From the NCBI RefSeq assembly GCF_927798175.1, contig NZ_CAKMMP010000006.1:1-64000 (forward strand): a stretch of DNA of 64,000 nt. Direction: 5' to 3'. The first letter of the stretch is position 1. Each line of letters begins with the position of its first letter. Both the position numbers and the translations under genes were made by a program. This stretch comes from Paenibacillus sp. JJ-223. Lineage in GTDB: Bacteria > Bacillota > Bacilli > Paenibacillales > Paenibacillaceae. This document shows, piece by piece, positions 56,539 through 64,000 of the stretch. The notes below the pieces were generated by a model. The model did not search any database. It saw only the letters and a program-made list of their open reading frames with translations, and was not told where the DNA came from.

Positions 56539-56661
56539 TAGAAAAATAGGAAAAAAGTTGTAAAGAAATTTTACAAAAGGAGAGGGGAAAGGGGAAAGTT
56601 GTCGAATAAATAAACATTATAGGGGAGAGAAAAAATACAACAAGTAAAAACTGGCAGGTGA

Positions 56662-58944
56662 ATGGGATTGGTCCAAAAGAAGCAGAAAGACAGCGGGGAA
56701 CAATTAGGTAAATCGGTACAGGAGAAGAGGGAGAAGAACACAAAGACACCCAAAGAAAATATATTCAAGAAGGTGAAGCTGTTCAAAGGCAAGGCAACGG
56801 GTGATGGACAGAGCCCGAACGAAAAGCCTCTTAAATCAGGCTTGGGCAAGCTTCGCTTGAACAAGATCGAATGGAAACAGGTGGGGGGGACGACGTTTTC
56901 ACAGATCAAAAAAGCAAACCCGATCAAATCGGTGGGCGTGAAGCTGTTTTTGGTCTTTTTCACGGCCATTATGGTCTTTGTGGTAAGCTTGGGCCTATTG
57001 TCCTATTCCAAGGCAAAGGGCACGATTGAAGAAAACGCTTCACGGGCAAATCAGGAAACGATCGATCAGACCAAGGAGAAAATGGATATCATTCTGGAGC
57101 GGTTCGTGGATACGTCCACGCAGATTTTCTTTGATCCGGAAATGCAAAGTTTGCTGCAAAAAATGGGCGATAAAAATTTGTCGGCCTACGATAGTTTCAT
57201 CAATTCAAGCTCCATCAATAAACAGTTGTCCAACGTTGCATTTACAAACAAATCCATGGAAGCGATTTATCTGGTGCCCACGGATGAAACGAAATCGACG
57301 ATGGGCACGGGCGGCAACAGTTCCAGCGTGGCCAATATCCGCAATGAACCTTGGTATGCCGAGATTACCGAATCCGGCGGATATCGCTGGCTTCCAACGG
57401 AAGTTCCGGAAGACGGAGGCACACCAACGTTCCGCATCGCCCGTTCCATGAAAAACCTGCAGGGCTCCAGTTTGTCTTATGTGCTCATCATTGAGCTGAA
57501 GCTGGAAGTGCTCGAAGAGCAGCTGAAATCGCTCAACCTGGGTGAAGGGGCCATTCTGCAGCTGATTGCTCCCGACAACAAAGTGGTGGCATCCAGCATT
57601 TCCGACCGAACTGGAAAGGAAACCGAATTATCCTTTGTGAAGGACCTGACCGAAAATACCGGAAGCGTTAATGCTTCTTATACGCTTGACGGAAAATCCA
57701 CGGAAATGCTCGTTGTGTACAGCACGATGGACACCTCGGGTTGGAAACTGATCGGCATGGTGCCAACGTCCATGCTGGTCAAAGACGCCAAAGGCATTCT
57801 GACGACGACGCTGTGGATGGCTTTGGTTGACGCAGCCATTGCGGTATTGATCGGCATGTGGATGGTACGCATGATTGCCCGTCCGCTCGCCAAATTAAAG
57901 GATTTGATGCAAGAAGGAGCGAAGGGAAATCTGAGAGTGCGAACACCATTCACTTCGCGTGATGAAATCGGCCAATTGTCGTCCGCCTTCAACCTCATGA
58001 TGGAGCAGATTACCAATCTCGTCGAGCAAACCAACCGTTCGGCCCGCGAGGTATTGGATACCGCTACCGAATTGAGCAGCGCTTCGAAGAAAACGGCGAT
58101 TTCCGCTTCGGAAATTGCTGTCGCCACGGAGGAGATTGCCGGCGGAGCGAGCAGCTTGGCTACTGAAGCCGAGCGTGGCAATGAATTGACCGATAACATT
58201 TCGACCCAGATGGCCAGCGTGATATCGGCTAACGAACAGATGGGGCAATCCGCTCGCCATGTTGAACAGTCCAGCGAGCAGGGAACGCGGCATTTGAATC
58301 AGCTCATGACCAAAACGCAGAAGACCGAAGAAATGATTGGCGCACTCGTCAAAAAGGTCGATTCCCTTAAAGATAGCACGTCGTCCGTGCTCAAAGTGCT
58401 TGAAGTACTGCAAAACATTACGAAGCAAACGAATATTTTGTCCTTGAATGCGACCATTGAGGCCGCCCGAGCCGGAGCGGCAGGCAGAGGATTCATGGTT
58501 GTGGCGGACGAGGTTCGCCAGCTTGCGGAGCAATCCAGAAAATCCATCGACATGGTCGGCGAGATTGCCGACAACATTATGAACGAGATGAATGCAACGG
58601 TGGAAGCACTGTCTGCCGCGTATCCTTTGTTCAAAGAGCAAATGGATGCCGTTAAAGACACCAACGTCATTTTTGACTCGGTTCAGCAGCAAATGGGTGC
58701 TTTCGTTGAACGTCTGGATTCCGTGACGGATTCCATCGAGGATTTGAATGAAGCTCAAACGACGTTGTCCGAAGCGATGAGCAACGTAAGCGCAGTGGCA
58801 GAACAATCTTCGGCAACGTCCGAAGAGGTTGCTTCACTGAGCAGCGAGCAGCAAAACATCAGCAACCAACTGGTGAAACTGTCCGAGAAGCTGGAGAACG
58901 TCTCCGCCGAACTTAAAGATACATTGTCCCGGTTTACAGTCTAA
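56662..58944 (+). CDS. Methyl-accepting chemotaxis protein with long N-terminal extension
   Basis: A 760-residue chemoreceptor. Residues 1-90 are a Lys-rich, hydrophilic extension ahead of the first membrane helix (LFLVFFTAIMVFVVSLGLL). An extracellular Cache-type sensor of about 270 residues follows, with NEPWYAEITESGGYRW. The second helix (MALVDAAIAVLIGMWMVRM) leads to a HAMP domain and the signalling domain with hairpin tip NILSLNATIEAARAGAAGRGF and VVADEVRQLAEQS. Ligand is unknown. No sigma-D promoter was recognised upstream. The N-terminal extension is unusual for the family. GGCAGGTGA is a weak ribosome site. Confidence 0.92.
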   Translation: MGLVQKKQKDSGEQLGKSVQEKREKNTKTPKENIFKKVKLFKGKATGDGQSPNEKPLKSGLGKLRLNKIEWKQVGGTTFSQIKKANPIKSVGVKLFLVFFTAIMVFVVSLGLLSYSKAKGTIEENASRANQETIDQTKEKMDIILERFVDTSTQIFFDPEMQSLLQKMGDKNLSAYDSFINSSSINKQLSNVAFTNKSMEAIYLVPTDETKSTMGTGGNSSSVANIRNEPWYAEITESGGYRWLPTEVPEDGGTPTFRIARSMKNLQGSSLSYVLIIELKLEVLEEQLKSLNLGEGAILQLIAPDNKVVASSISDRTGKETELSFVKDLTENTGSVNASYTLDGKSTEMLVVYSTMDTSGWKLIGMVPTSMLVKDAKGILTTTLWMALVDAAIAVLIGMWMVRMIARPLAKLKDLMQEGAKGNLRVRTPFTSRDEIGQLSSAFNLMMEQITNLVEQTNRSAREVLDTATELSSASKKTAISASEIAVATEEIAGGASSLATEAERGNELTDNISTQMASVISANEQMGQSARHVEQSSEQGTRHLNQLMTKTQKTEEMIGALVKKVDSLKDSTSSVLKVLEVLQNITKQTNILSLNATIEAARAGAAGRGFMVVADEVRQLAEQSRKSIDMVGEIADNIMNEMNATVEALSAAYPLFKEQMDAVKDTNVIFDSVQQQMGAFVERLDSVTDSIEDLNEAQTTLSEAMSNVSAVAEQSSATSEEVASLSSEQQNISNQLVKLSEKLENVSAELKDTLSRFTV

Positions 58945-58972
58945 TGTGAGCTGTTAACCATTTCATTTCACG

Positions 58973-59003
58973 CCGTTCCGGCATCATCCGGAACGGTTTT
59001 TTT
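58973..59003 (+). terminator. Terminator after the chemoreceptor gene
   Basis: CCGTTCCGG and CCGGAACGG form a perfect nine-bp stem with a CATCAT loop, followed by seven T. Confidence 0.93.
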
Positions 59004-59073
59004 CTTTTCCGAATAATCCCAGTTTGGATGATGGATACTATCCCAAATGATGAGCGGAAGGCAGGGGATGATT

Positions 59074-60882
59074 ATGGAACGGCAGCGGAGAATTTGGATC
59101 GGATGCATGATGTTGACGGGGTTGATCGCATTGCTTGTGCTCCGGCTCGGGTGGATTCAAACGATACAGGCCAATCGGGTCGTACCGGGCTTTCAACATA
59201 CGCTGCGGGAAATGTCCGTATTGCAGCGGGAGCGCGGGGTTATGCTCGATTCGGGAAGGGGGCATTTCACGGATTTCCAAGGCAGGCCGATCACGGGAAA
59301 TATGCATTGGGGGCTCGTGCTTTTTCCATCCCCCAACCCGTCGGAAAAGAAAGCTGCTGCTTCTGCAAACCATCTCGCCGCAGTGAAGTTGGCGAATATT
59401 TTGCATACCGCCCCTGAACAAATCTTAAGCGAATGGGAGCAAGGATATGCTCCCCATTTCTGGACGGCAGGCAAAAATGCTCCCGCTCCGTTAAATGAGC
59501 GGCAAATATTGCGCATTCGCCAATTGAAACCGGCCAACGCAGAGGTTTATCCGATGATGACGCGTTACGAAGGATTACAACGTTCAGGCATGCAGTGGCT
59601 CGGCTATTTGGCTGAACTGCCAAACGAGGCTGGAAAGCTGCAAGGTCACCGGGATGAGGTCAGGCAGCCTTTTGCTTTAAAACGAGGTGCAGCCGGACTG
59701 GAACGGACGTTGGAGCCGTTGTTGATGGGGGTCGGTCCCACGTTGTTGACCAGAATGGTGAATGGAGCGGGGGAAGCCATTCCAGAACTCGCTCCTCGCG
59801 TGATTGCACCCCATAACGGCCATTATCCGTTAAAAGTCGAAACGACCATCGATGTAGAAATGCAGCATAAACTGGAGCAGATGGCCGAGCGCTCCGGCAT
59901 GAAAGAGGGGGCTGTTGTTGTATTGGATGCGGCGAACGCCGATGTACGCGCCATGGTGTCCATGCCGTTCTATAATGCTGCCCACGTCGATCCTGGGCAA
60001 TCTTTCTGGGCCAATCGTGCCGTAAAGGAGGCTGCGCCCGGTTCCATCTTCAAAATCGTGACGGCGGCGGCAGCGCTTGAAACCCATGCCGTATCGGGCA
60101 AAGAGAAATTCCATTGCGAAGGCGATTGGGGGAAATACGGCCTTTCCTGCTGGAAAGAACACGGGCATGGTACGCTCAATCTGGAGCAGGGGTTTGCCCG
60201 CTCCTGCAACATCGTTTTTGCCGAGACGTCCGAACGACTCACGATGAAACAGCTTGAACGTACTGCGGATGAGCTTGGTTTGGCCCGAACAGTTGGATGG
60301 GAACATAAGCAAATGGCAGGCATGCCGCTCTTGCGCCATTTTGACCACGAAGATGCGGGCAGGGTCAGTCTGCCGACGGTTGTCGCGGATGATGAGGGGG
60401 CTAGGGCACAAACGGCAATCGGGCAGCGAGACACCCGGGTTACCCCGCTCCAAGCGGCCAACCTGGTCGTAACATTACTGCATGACGGCGAAGTGAGAGC
60501 CCCGCGACTGGTCCAGCGCATTCGTTATGCCGATGGAGGAACCATGCTGGACATGCCCCTGCAAACGTCGCCGTCCCGCTTCGGGCGCATCTCCCCGTCG
60601 ACGGCGCATCGCCTGCTCACATGGATGGGCAAGGTGGTCAGCGATGGAACGGGAAAATCCCTGCAGCGCGCCAGGTGGCATGTTGCAGGGAAGTCGGGCA
60701 CCGCTCAGGTTGTAAGGAAGGGCGAGAAGTTGAATCATCAATGGTTTATAGGCTACGGACCTGTGGAGCAACCGCGATATGCCGTTGCCGTATTGGTTCA
60801 GCATGTGAAGCCAGGTGGTCGCCATCAAGCGACGGATTTGTTCCGTCAAGTGATGGATTATTTGTCCGAATCCTCTTCATGA
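59074..60882 (+). CDS. Class B penicillin-binding protein (PbpI-like transpeptidase)
   Basis: A peptidoglycan DD-transpeptidase of 602 residues. ATG 59074 has GGGG six bases upstream; earlier ATG codons lack sites. An N-terminal helix (WIGCMMLTGLIALLVLRLGW) anchors it outside. The catalytic motifs are PGSIFK (SxxK), RSCNIV (SxN) and AGKSGTAQ (KTG box). The dimerisation region is short, as in the sporulation protein PbpI (YrrR) of B. subtilis, which also lies near the yrrNO genes. Its last 25 bases overlap the 3' end of the opposing ytvI gene. Confidence 0.9.
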   Translation: MERQRRIWIGCMMLTGLIALLVLRLGWIQTIQANRVVPGFQHTLREMSVLQRERGVMLDSGRGHFTDFQGRPITGNMHWGLVLFPSPNPSEKKAAASANHLAAVKLANILHTAPEQILSEWEQGYAPHFWTAGKNAPAPLNERQILRIRQLKPANAEVYPMMTRYEGLQRSGMQWLGYLAELPNEAGKLQGHRDEVRQPFALKRGAAGLERTLEPLLMGVGPTLLTRMVNGAGEAIPELAPRVIAPHNGHYPLKVETTIDVEMQHKLEQMAERSGMKEGAVVVLDAANADVRAMVSMPFYNAAHVDPGQSFWANRAVKEAAPGSIFKIVTAAAALETHAVSGKEKFHCEGDWGKYGLSCWKEHGHGTLNLEQGFARSCNIVFAETSERLTMKQLERTADELGLARTVGWEHKQMAGMPLLRHFDHEDAGRVSLPTVVADDEGARAQTAIGQRDTRVTPLQAANLVVTLLHDGEVRAPRLVQRIRYADGGTMLDMPLQTSPSRFGRISPSTAHRLLTWMGKVVSDGTGKSLQRARWHVAGKSGTAQVVRKGEKLNHQWFIGYGPVEQPRYAVAVLVQHVKPGGRHQATDLFRQVMDYLSESSS

Positions 60883-62063
60883 GCTTGGGACGCTGCAGGG
60901 AACTCGGCTTGATCACCCTCAGTCCCGGCTCTGGTTCCGCTCTCGTGAACAGGGGTGTCCATGACCAGAGGGGACGAATCGAACTCGTCTTTAGGCAGGT
61001 GAATCCATCGTTGAAGGTAGCCCTGCTGCAGCAGCTCTTTGAGCAGGATCAACAGCACCGGAGACAGGACCACCCCGGCTATGCCGAAAATCGAGAGCGA
61101 GATCAGCATGAAGGAAAGCATCAAATACGCGGAAGATACCCCGATGGAATTTCCGGATATTTTGGGCTCCAGCAGTTGGCGTGTCAGCATCGTCACGGCC
61201 AGCAATACGATTAACCCTATGGCTAGCGAACTGTCCCCCACTACGAAAAGATAGGCAATCCAGGGAATGAACACAACGGGCACGCCGAGCAGAGGCACAA
61301 GATCGACGACCGCGCATATAGCTGCAATGGTGAATGCGTTGTTCGTTCCCAGAATGAGCAGTCCAACGTAAATAATCACAAAGGTGATCAGCATCATGAC
61401 GACCTGTGCCTTCAGGTAAGCACGAATCGTTTTGAAGACGTGGTTCCGCATGAAATCCACGGCATTCTTTAACGTTTTTGGCGTCTTGGTTCGCGCAAAA
61501 TTGCGCCAGGATTCAATCTCGATGCTAAGGAAAAAGGCCAAAATGATCGCAATTCCAAAATTGGTGATAAACGTGGAAAATGACGTCAAAAATCCGATGA
61601 TGTACTGTGCACCGTTCGTGACCCAACCCGAGAGAAGGCCTGTCAGCGTAGCAAAGTAATCGTTGATTTTTTCCATGATTCCGTCGGGCAACGCATCAGA
61701 CGTATCCTGCGTCCAGATGACAAGGCTGGTAAATTCTTTTTGAAGCATCGCGATGTACGTAGGGAAGCTGCCTTGCAGATTGGCAATTTGCGACACAATA
61801 ATCAACCCGATCCCAAAAAAGGCAGCCACAATCAGAGCCAAAAATAACAAAACCGAAATAGCAGAACCGGCAGCCTTGGGCAATCCCTTCCGGTGCAAGA
61901 ACCTCGCCAAGGGTTCGATCATCCAATATACAAGAAAGGAAAGGAATACCGGTGCGGCGAGCTGATATAATCGACTAAAACCGTACATGATAAAATACAC
62001 TGTCAATATCAGAAGTGCGATGTCAAACACGGTTCGTCCATATTTTCGGTACAACGGAAGCAT
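60858..62063 (-). CDS. ytvI: YtvI-like sporulation membrane protein (AI-2E family)
   Basis: A 401-residue AI-2E/PerM-type protein with about eight helices. It starts MLPLYRKYGRTVFDIALL, and has FLVYWMIEPLARFLHRKGLP, TNFGIAIILAFFLSIEIESW and VDLVPLLGVPVVFIPW. This fits the YtvI subfamily linked to sporulation. AAAGGAG precedes the start by nine bases. The final 40 residues are an acidic tail, which is the part overlapping the penicillin-binding protein gene. Confidence 0.85.
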   Translation of the reverse strand: MLPLYRKYGRTVFDIALLILTVYFIMYGFSRLYQLAAPVFLSFLVYWMIEPLARFLHRKGLPKAAGSAISVLLFLALIVAAFFGIGLIIVSQIANLQGSFPTYIAMLQKEFTSLVIWTQDTSDALPDGIMEKINDYFATLTGLLSGWVTNGAQYIIGFLTSFSTFITNFGIAIILAFFLSIEIESWRNFARTKTPKTLKNAVDFMRNHVFKTIRAYLKAQVVMMLITFVIIYVGLLILGTNNAFTIAAICAVVDLVPLLGVPVVFIPWIAYLFVVGDSSLAIGLIVLLAVTMLTRQLLEPKISGNSIGVSSAYLMLSFMLISLSIFGIAGVVLSPVLLILLKELLQQGYLQRWIHLPKDEFDSSPLVMDTPVHESGTRAGTEGDQAEFPAASQAHEEDSDK

Positions 62064-62228
62064 GGGCTTTACTCCTTTGTCATGTCGTTAATCCATTTAT
62101 TGTACACGATAGCCTTGTTTTTGGAAATCGGCATTCAAGAAAAGCGTGAACTGTGATAAAATTAAAGGTGGTTTACTTTTCATAGTCATCATTTAGGCAA
62201 TTCAGCATTAGAAGCGGGGAATTCAAGC

Positions 62229-63635
62229 ATGACAAATTTACTTCAGAGCATTTTGCTGTGGCTTTTGTACATCTCAACGTTCTATGCCTTTATTCCGAGC
62301 CTGATCAGTCGCATCTTCGGTTTGCGGGTATTCAGGCGTGGCAAAAGCGATACGGATTTTTCCTTGACTTTCGATGACGGGCCAGATCCCGTTTATACGC
62401 CAAGGCTGCTTCGGCTGCTGAAACAATATGACGCCAAGGCAACGTTTTTTGTCGTAGGGGAGCATGCTGCCAATCATCCGCAGCTGATCCGGGATATTTA
62501 TGAGGAGGGACATCTTCTCGGCATTCATAACTATATCCATAAAACCAATTGGTTAATGCGGCCTCGTACAGTTCAGGAACAGATTCGGCGTACCGGTCAG
62601 ATCATTGAGGAGATTACCGGGGAAAAAACGTGTTTTTACCGTCCACCGTGGGGCATTATGAATTTGTTTGATTTCTTCAGCAAAAAGGATCGTCAGATCG
62701 TTCTATGGTCATCCATGTTCGAGGATTGGAAAAGCCGTGTAGGTGCCAAAAAGCTGACAGAACGCATGCTCAAGGAACTGCGCGCCGGTGAAGTCATGCT
62801 GCTGCATGATCGCGGCACGACATTCGGAGCGGACGCGAATGCTCCGGAACAGATGCTGCAGGCGCTTGAGGTCGTATTGCAGAAGGCGCAAAAGCAGGGA
62901 CTGCGAAGCGTGCGCATCGATACGTTGATGAGAGGGGGGAAAGAAGTGGCGGTATCCCGAAATGGACAACAGGAGTCGGCCAAACCACTCACCTTATGGA
63001 AACGCGTGATCGTTGCTGCTTGGTTAGGTTGGGAGAAATTGTTCCACTGGGTTTACCATTTGCGGACGGCATCGCCGAAGGACCCCATGCTTCATTATCG
63101 AACACGGGTGTATCATGGGGCACAGGTCGAGTTAGAAGGCGGAAAAAGGCTCCGCAATGGCGATCCGATGATCGAGCTGCATTTCGACAACAAAAAATTG
63201 TTCGAATTGGGCAGCACCTCTCGCTCCAGCATGCATTTAGCCATACGCATGATCCGTACGATGGAACAACAGCTTCCGGATCTGGCGCGCCAGATCGCGG
63301 CCGATCCCGAACTTTCATCCGCAAAAGCGTTGTATGGCGTGAGCATGATCAATCGCGGACCGGAGAAGTTTGGTTTTACGATTCGCGATTTGCCGCCAGG
63401 GCCGTTCAGTTCCGCCTCCAAAGTTTACCTCAAGCTGTTGCTAAGCGTCATTCATCCTTCCGGTACAAAGCGGCTGCGCGAGCGATCGGAAAAGCTTGTG
63501 CCCAAGTTGATTGTGATTCCCGTAGAAGACCTGCTGCAACGTTACGGCCAGACGGAATTTGTTGCAGCGAAGGCGAAGGAAACGGAAGAAGAGTTTGTTG
63601 CTCCCGAAAACGATATACTGGCAGAGCGGAGCTAA
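62229..63635 (+). CDS. Polysaccharide deacetylase with YkoP-like C-terminal domain
   Basis: A 468-residue protein. An N-terminal hydrophobic segment (LLQSILLWLLYISTFYAFI) anchors it. The NodB (CE4) domain follows: LTFDDGPDPVYTP with the metal and base Asp pair, GIHNYIHKT (H-x3-H), RPPWGIMN, and VMLLHDRG. After about residue 240 comes an extra domain of some 220 residues (RTRVYHGAQVELEGGKRL, NRGPEKFGFTIRDLPPG) without known catalytic motifs, like the YkoP-type extension seen in some spore formers. Likely substrate is cell-wall polysaccharide or a lipid-linked sugar. Confidence 0.85.
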   Translation: MTNLLQSILLWLLYISTFYAFIPSLISRIFGLRVFRRGKSDTDFSLTFDDGPDPVYTPRLLRLLKQYDAKATFFVVGEHAANHPQLIRDIYEEGHLLGIHNYIHKTNWLMRPRTVQEQIRRTGQIIEEITGEKTCFYRPPWGIMNLFDFFSKKDRQIVLWSSMFEDWKSRVGAKKLTERMLKELRAGEVMLLHDRGTTFGADANAPEQMLQALEVVLQKAQKQGLRSVRIDTLMRGGKEVAVSRNGQQESAKPLTLWKRVIVAAWLGWEKLFHWVYHLRTASPKDPMLHYRTRVYHGAQVELEGGKRLRNGDPMIELHFDNKKLFELGSTSRSSMHLAIRMIRTMEQQLPDLARQIAADPELSSAKALYGVSMINRGPEKFGFTIRDLPPGPFSSASKVYLKLLLSVIHPSGTKRLRERSEKLVPKLIVIPVEDLLQRYGQTEFVAAKAKETEEEFVAPENDILAERS

Positions 63636-63665
63636 AGCACGCTGCCCCTGCGCTGAACAGACGAA

Positions 63666-63702
63666 AAAGGCTGCCCTTCATTCTGATGAAGGAGCAGCCT
63701 TT
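63666..63702. terminator. Terminator between the deacetylase gene and ilvD
   Basis: AAAGGCTGC-CCTTCAT pairs with ATGAAGG-A-GCAGCCTTT around TCTG. A-rich and T-rich flanks suit both strands. A further 8-bp hairpin GAAGCGGA/TCCGCTTC lies at 63722-63747 without a T tract. Confidence 0.82.
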
Positions 63703-63752
63703 GTTCGTTCCGGTGTGTTGTGAAGCGGACCCCTAAAGATCCGCTTCGCCGA

Positions 63753-64000
63753 TTAAATTTTCAATACACCGCCGTTGCTGGCGTTGGTTACGAGTTTGGA
63801 GTAACGGGCCAGATAACCGGTTTTTACTTTCGGTTCAAAGCCTTTCCAGCCAGCGCGGCGAGTTTCGAATTCTTCGTCGCTGATGTGCAATTGGATCACG
63901 CGGTTATTCAGGTCAAGCTCGATGATGTCCCCATCCTCAACAAAGGCGATCGGACCGCCTTCAGCCGCTTCCGGAGAGATATGACCGATGCTGATGCCGC
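63753..64000 (-). CDS. ilvD: IlvD, dihydroxy-acid dehydratase (3' end only)
   Basis: Translation of the minus strand from the window edge gives the last 82 codons of a dihydroxy-acid dehydratase: [38 protein letters not shown], then [19 protein letters not shown] and stop at 63755-63753. The enzyme makes 2-oxoacids in valine, leucine and isoleucine synthesis and carries an Fe-S cluster. The 5' part lies beyond the window. Confidence 0.93.
   Translation of the reverse strand, partial: GISIGHISPEAAEGGPIAFVEDGDIIELDLNNRVIQLHISDEEFETRRAGWKGFEPKVKTGYLARYSKLVTNASNGGVLKI

Overview
The window is a stretch of core chromosome from an endospore-forming Bacillota, most likely Paenibacillus or a close relative. 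Four things point there. Base composition is moderate and clearly not AT-rich. Gene order closely follows the Bacillus subtilis bofC-ruvAB-queA-tgt-yajC-spoVB-comN-secDF-recJ-apt-relA-dtd-hisS-aspS-tcdA-rarA-cymR-yrvO-yrrI-alaS-yrzL-yrrK-yrzB-mltG-yrrNO block. Sporulation genes are present (bofC, spoVB, a SpoIID-type protein, ytvI). Aminoacyl-tRNA synthetase genes carry T-box leaders. No prophage, intact insertion sequence, CRISPR array or recognisable defence system was found.

Layout. 1-311: three tRNA genes (Arg, Leu, Pro) and a terminator. 343-8346: bofC with a sigma-G-like promoter, then ruvC-ruvA-ruvB behind an extended -10 promoter and a LexA-like box, a SpoIID/SPOR-type protein, queA, tgt and yajC. 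8410-11351: small membrane proteins and spoVB. 11574-18092: comN, split secD/secF, a CDF-like membrane protein with eroded metal ligands, recJ and apt. 18215-28806: uracil permease, relA, dtd, two stress-type small genes, T-box-hisS, aspS and tcdA. 29028-34642: purine permease, ABC exporter and helD.

34785-46074 is the least conserved part. It holds an EamA/SDR pair divergent from a LysR regulator, rarA, a low-complexity gap with a possible IS3-type end remnant, two 2-oxoacid dehydrogenase E1 genes without E2/E3, a translationally coupled fluoride-channel pair, an inverted mnmA, cymR, a heptad-repeat coiled-coil protein, and the cysteine desulfurase that probably feeds MnmA. 46238-56430 returns to core genes: PRC-barrel, zinc ribbon, AI-2E family protein, T-box-alaS, ireB/yrzL, ruvX, two DUF1292 genes, mltG and two U32 proteins. 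56662-64000 holds a chemoreceptor, a class B penicillin-binding protein, ytvI, a polysaccharide deacetylase fusion and the 3' end of ilvD.

Functional themes: tRNA supply and modification (queA, tgt, mnmA with the desulfurase, tcdA, U32 pair, dtd, hisS, aspS, alaS); recombination and repair (ruvCAB, recJ, rarA, ruvX); protein secretion (yajC, secD, secF); sporulation and cell wall (bofC, spoVB, SpoIID-like, mltG, PBP, deacetylase). Most findings concern regulation or departures from the usual gene order rather than a wholly new system. The least explained items are the CDF-like protein without metal ligands, the heptad-repeat protein beside the desulfurase gene, the two-half protein at 23779, the missing trmR, the E1-only dehydrogenase locus and a possible ATT-initiated peptide.
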